A stretch of 64,000 nucleotides of DNA from Isoperla grammatica. Taxonomy: Eukaryota > Arthropoda > Insecta > Plecoptera > Perlodidae. This document shows, piece by piece, positions 44,998 through 64,000 of this stretch; the first letter of the stretch is position 1, and every line of letters starts with the position of its first letter. Where the stretch lies: contig OX246741.1 of assembly GCA_945910005.1 (NCBI GenBank), positions 43,584,670-43,648,669 of the forward strand. Reading direction: 5' to 3'. Under the pieces are notes generated by a model that was not told the DNA's origin, made no database searches, and saw nothing but the letters and a program-made list of their open reading frames with translations. The translations under genes were made by a program, and so were the position numbers.

Positions 44998-45988
44998 CAT
45001 AGGCGTGCGCAGAGGTTGATCAATGGGGGGGCACAATAAATTCCCAATGAAAGTACTTCACGGCGGCGGCAATGGGGGGTGTGGGGGGGATGCCCCCCAC
45101 AAAAAGCTCCGCAGGAGATTATTCAAAGACATGCATTTTTAAACGTGTTTTTAAGCGTATTAGGAGTACAGGTTGTCTGTTCAATGGGTTAATTTCACAC
45201 AATTATTTGTGGATATCAGTGACATCATTGTTACAAAGTGAAGGAAATGGTCAGTCCCACAGCCAAAATCTTGGCGGTAAAGGTCGGTGCACAATTGCCC
45301 GGTAACGATAACTGTAACTATAACGATAACGATAAAACGGTAACGGGAAGGCATTCGATGCACAATTGCCCGTTAAGCAGACGCTCGGCTACTTGCTAAT
45401 ACTTTTAACAGGCCGTGGACGCTTGATTCTGATTGGTCCCGGTAACGTACGGACGGGAACGGTAACGTTAAGTTAAAACTTGGCGAACTTCCCGTTACCG
45501 TTACCGGGCCCGGTAACGGGAAGCTCTTATTGTGCATCGTATCGTAATTTAACATGAAATCGAACTTCTTTCCCGTTATCGTTATCGTTACAGTTATCGT
45601 TACCGGGCTATTGTGCACCGACCTTTAGGCAACAGCTGTTGATGTTGAGGCCGGTCAGCTGATTCCAACGTCATTCCAATCTAGGACTTCAAGGACAGGT
45701 AAGATTAGAACCATTATGTCAGGCGTCAGCATGCACTATTCTGGACCTATTCTTTCCCGGGTCAAACGGGCAAGGCAGTAGTTGGAGCAACAGTGACAGT
45801 TTGAGGAATATATTTATTATGAGGAAGGTGCTATAGGTCCTCTTCTCGTCTTTTACGATCGGCAGGCGTATACGGTATACCCTGGGCCTGGGCCAAATCC
45901 TATTTAAAAAAAAAGCTCACCTATCCTAATGGGGGGGGGGGGCTGCCCCCCTTGCCCCTCCCCCCTCCCCTCCCTGCGCACGCCTATG
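44998..45988. mobile_element. Middle element of the nest (hAT-like)
   Basis: Termini CATAGGCGTGCGCAG and CTGCGCACGCCTATG, with G runs and C runs just inside. The flanks TAAAGTAC (44990-44997) and TAAAGTAT (45989-45996) match at 7 of 8 bases, consistent with an 8-bp hAT duplication. Confidence 0.8.
45279..45626. mobile_element. Inner MITE of the nest with GTAACG/ATAACG word arrays
   Basis: Termini AAAGGTCGGTGCACAAT and ATTGTGCACCGACCTTT. The arms consist largely of GATAAC, GTAACG and complementary CGTTAC hexamers, giving many pairing registers. Non-coding. Confidence 0.85.
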
Positions 45989-46211
45989 TAAAGTATTACT
46001 ACTCAGCTGCCAGCTGTAGTAGTAGCATTGATTGGTAGTAGCATTGAGTTTACATTTTTTACAAACTCACTGGTAGTAGTGAGTAGCACGGGTGAGTAGT
46101 ACCATTGAGTTTGTAACAAACTCAATGGTAGTACCAAAATAATGTAGTACTTGTAGTACTATTACTTTACCGACCTTGGGCGGTTGGGCTCCCTTGTAGA
46201 CACAACAACAT

Positions 46212-46224
46212 GTTGCTAGGCAAC
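46212..46224. promoter_or_regulatory. Palindromic X-box-like RFX motif
   Basis: GTTGCTAGGCAAC is a perfect inverted half-site pair (GTTGCC/GGCAAC class) with a one-base spacer, resembling RFX sites used in ciliary and other promoters. A CCAAT-containing stretch lies nearby on the minus strand (near 46245). No start site is proven. Confidence 0.25.
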
Positions 46225-46334
46225 TCCATTGTTGTACGTTTCTTTGATTGGTGAACAGGGTGAACATTCGTTTGCCTGCCAGAAACCACGGCCACATGGC
46301 TATTTTTAAACAAGTCCGATGGAACTAGACACTA

Positions 46335-46520
46335 CAAAACACTGTGTGTGATTAATTTTTATTCGGAATTAATGTTATCAACGCTTGGCATAAATATTAA
46401 TGAAAGAAATAAATAATACATAATATGTATTTTAAATTTACCGGCGTTCTTCCCGCCAGTCGAAGTAGTCACTGCCCGGTGGATGCGGTGGACGAATGGC
46501 GTGGATTGATTTGTTTTGAT
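46335..46520 (-). CDS. Probable last exon of an unidentified minus-strand gene
   Basis: On the minus strand an acceptor ttttcactctag precedes 83 coding bases (46520-46438): two bases completing a codon, then QNKSIHAIRPPHPPGSDYFD and WREERR, then TAA. A poly(A) hexamer AATAAA lies at 46363-46358, about 75 bases after the stop. The acceptor, composition, stop and poly(A) signal fit a short terminal exon of a small conserved protein. I cannot name it, and its upstream exons (to the right, near the KAT2 start) were not found. Confidence 0.5.
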
Positions 46521-47510
46521 CTAGAGTGAAAATGAAATAAAACATTTAGCTCTTGCTAGTTAATTCAATTATAATTTGTGATTTAAATGTTTGATAACAA
46601 AAGTGTAAGTTCTCATCACTTTATGTATTATTGCCATTCAAACTTAATTTGTTGAACGCTTTATGCGGAATGTCCAAATATAGGCCTAGGCCTACGCCTA
46701 TCTACATCTAACATAACCTCTCGAACTAGGGTAGGCCCTAGCCCTAGGCCTAGGGCCTTTGAATTTCAGAAGCTAATGTCTGTTGCTATTACACCTAGGT
46801 TTTAGTACATGCTATAGGCCTACCCTAGCCTCGTGTAGCCTAGTAGGCCTAGTCTATCACTACGTCCTTCGCCTAGGAAATAAAACCATATCAAGCGTCT
46901 TAAAATTGGCTGGGTGTAAGTGTGGGTGAATACTTGACTTCACAGCCAGCGCTAGGCGAGTGCCTGTCTATAAAAACCCTAGCTTAGTCTTGGATCAAGG
47001 CAGGACAAACTAGGTCAATCCAAGGCTCCTACCCTTTGTCTAGGTGTTGGCTATACAAAAACCTAGGCCTAGTCTTGCCCAGGCATATAGTAGGCCTAGG
47101 TAGTGCATAGGTAGAGGACAACATGTCATGTTTTTGTATAGCCGTTTCACTCTACGGTGTCTCAGATTCTGAAAAACAAGTATGACTAGGGCTATCTGCC
47201 AATTTATCCTCCATCTTATCACCTCATAGCCCTACATTTATTGTATGATTTGTCTTGACCCTAGATATACCTTGCTCTCCATAGATGGTTACAACTTGCT
47301 GTGCACTCTTCATTACTCCTGGATATTTTGTATACCCTACCTTGGATAATGTATCTCGTTTCTTTCTTACAGCTCCTGTAACCCTTGGTTCCTTGACTAG
47401 GCCTATCTTAGCCACAGTAACACAACCTATGTTTTGTCTACACACAGGCTGAAGGCACATTGAGTCTAGACGTATCGTTGCGAATAACCAGCCAGGGTGG
47501 AGGAAGCAAT
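46521..47510. other. Probable KAT2 5' region, AGGCCTA-rich
   Basis: 46680-47110 contains many TAGGCCTA and CCTAGGCC words. tttgtctacacacag at 47434-47448 could be an acceptor for an exon carrying the KAT2 start, implying an upstream untranslated exon. No TATA box or convincing transcription start was identified. Confidence 0.4.
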
Positions 47511-63285
<15,775 letters not shown>

Positions 63286-63414
63286 GCACGTTCACGTTCT
63301 TATCTACGAATGTTTCTAATTTGGGTCTTGTGTAAAATTTAGCACTTTTTAAATCTAGAAGTTAGTTTAGCTTTTGATACAGTTTGTCAGATTTTGCTTT
63401 CTACAATACCCTAA

Positions 63415-63826
63415 GGGCCAGGGCCCGGATTCACAAGAGGTCCTAAGTCTTTTTTTGGTCTTAATCTCTAAGACCGGTCTAACTTTGAACCTCTTATAAA
63501 ACCAGGATAATATCTTTTAACAGATTTTAAAACATATTATTGGAATGTTCATTATGTCCTTGTTCTCACCAGGAATTAGTAACTTTCCATGTAACCTGGG
63601 TCTGGTTCTACAAGATGCTCAAAGCTAGGCCGGTCTTAGAGATAAGACCAAAATAAGACTTAGGACCTCTTGTGAATCCAGGCCCAGTATTACAATCAAC
63701 AAATAGGAAAGTTACTTGTAGCAAATAAGCTATTTGGAGAATTTCAAAGGTTTTGATTTGTGGTTTTATGGAGAAAACAAGCTATTCAATGAATAAGAAA
63801 TGATTGAGACATTGTAATACTGGCCC
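63415..63826. mobile_element. MITE pierced near its left end by another MITE
   Basis: The outer ends reconstruct as GGGCCAGTATTACAATC (split after GGGCCAG) and GACATTGTAATACTGGCCC. The insert sits only 7 bp from the outer left end, and the internal DNA between 63688 and 63826 is AT-rich and non-coding. Confidence 0.75.
63422..63684. mobile_element. Inner hairpin MITE, GGCCCGGATTCACAAGAGG termini
   Basis: GGCCCGGATTCACAAGAGGT at the left and ACCTCTTGTGAATCCAGGCC at the right, with long complementary arms through CCTAAGTCTT and CTCTAAGACCGG. CAG on both sides is a likely 3-bp target duplication. Confidence 0.85.
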
Positions 63827-64000
63827 TGAGCCTAATACTATTTAAGAAAAATAGCATTTTAAGCAACCTACTATTTATTATTTAATGATGTTAGGCCTAT
63901 GTATGTGTAATAACATGTAAATATTTGCTAAAACTTAAACAGAAGCGGTGTGGTTGAATATTGACACAGCAATGGAAAAATAATCCTGTACCCACGCAGT

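Larger units (their letters stand above)
44942..46178. mobile_element. Outer element of a three-level transposon nest
   Basis: Termini CAAGGTCGGTAAAGTA and TACTTTACCGACCTTG (with one 2-bp gap). Subterminal DNA is rich in GTAGTAG/ACTACT words. It contains the element 44998-45988, which in turn contains 45279-45626. No transposase. Confidence 0.7.
63286..64000 (+). other. KAT2 intron 9 (runs off the window)
   Basis: Contains the nested MITE pair at 63415-63826. No bromodomain-coding exon is seen before the window ends. Confidence 0.65.

Overview
The window is animal nuclear DNA, most likely from an arthropod. The protein-coding signal consists of small exons with GT-AG borders spread over long introns full of short inverted-repeat transposons, microsatellites and poly(G/C) runs. 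The LINE fragments carry an RNase H/CCHC tail of the kind common in arthropods. There are no bacterial operons, ribosome binding sites or CRISPR arrays. The arthropod assignment is an inference; no single marker proves it.

Layout. 1-8.6 kb: no recognisable gene, several MITEs and a (TCTG)n microsatellite. 8.67-12.36 kb: a 3.69-kb array of 45 head-to-tail copies of an 82-bp unit. Each copy holds a complete-looking 3' splice site (branch-point-like CTGAC, pyrimidine tract, CAG), an ATG and a signal-peptide coding stretch. Only the last copy runs on into a long gene. 12.32-41.27 kb: that gene, 14 coding exons on the + strand whose splice phases all fit, giving a predicted 1,101-residue secreted, cysteine-free protein of alternating Thr/Pro-rich, acidic and Arg-rich segments. 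I cannot name its family. Its introns hold a 2.2-kb foldback element (16.6-18.8 kb), a 3-kb array of about 76 copies of a 39-bp unit mostly containing the palindromic CRE TGACGTCA (26.28-29.24 kb), a 6.4-kb MULE foldback transposon with 9-bp target duplications and arms made of 172-bp subrepeats (31.7-38.1 kb), and LINE remnants.

41.3-47.4 kb: 3' UTR, hAT-type MITEs, a triple nest of transposons (44.9-46.2 kb), and a probable terminal exon of an unidentified minus-strand gene (46.44-46.52 kb, with poly(A) signal). 47.5-63.3 kb: nine + strand coding exons of the GCN5/PCAF histone acetyltransferase (KAT2), covering the N-terminal PCAF homology region, the whole acetyltransferase domain with its catalytic Glu and acetyl-CoA loop, and the linker to the bromodomain. 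The bromodomain itself lies beyond the window. KAT2 introns are packed with elements, including a 2.9-kb palindromic element inside a 4.4-kb element, a 1.2-kb TA-flanked element and a decayed Tigger/pogo relic.

The two genes share a strand but I see no functional link between them. The most notable structures are the splice-acceptor/signal-peptide array, the intronic CRE array and the MULE foldback with satellite-like arms.
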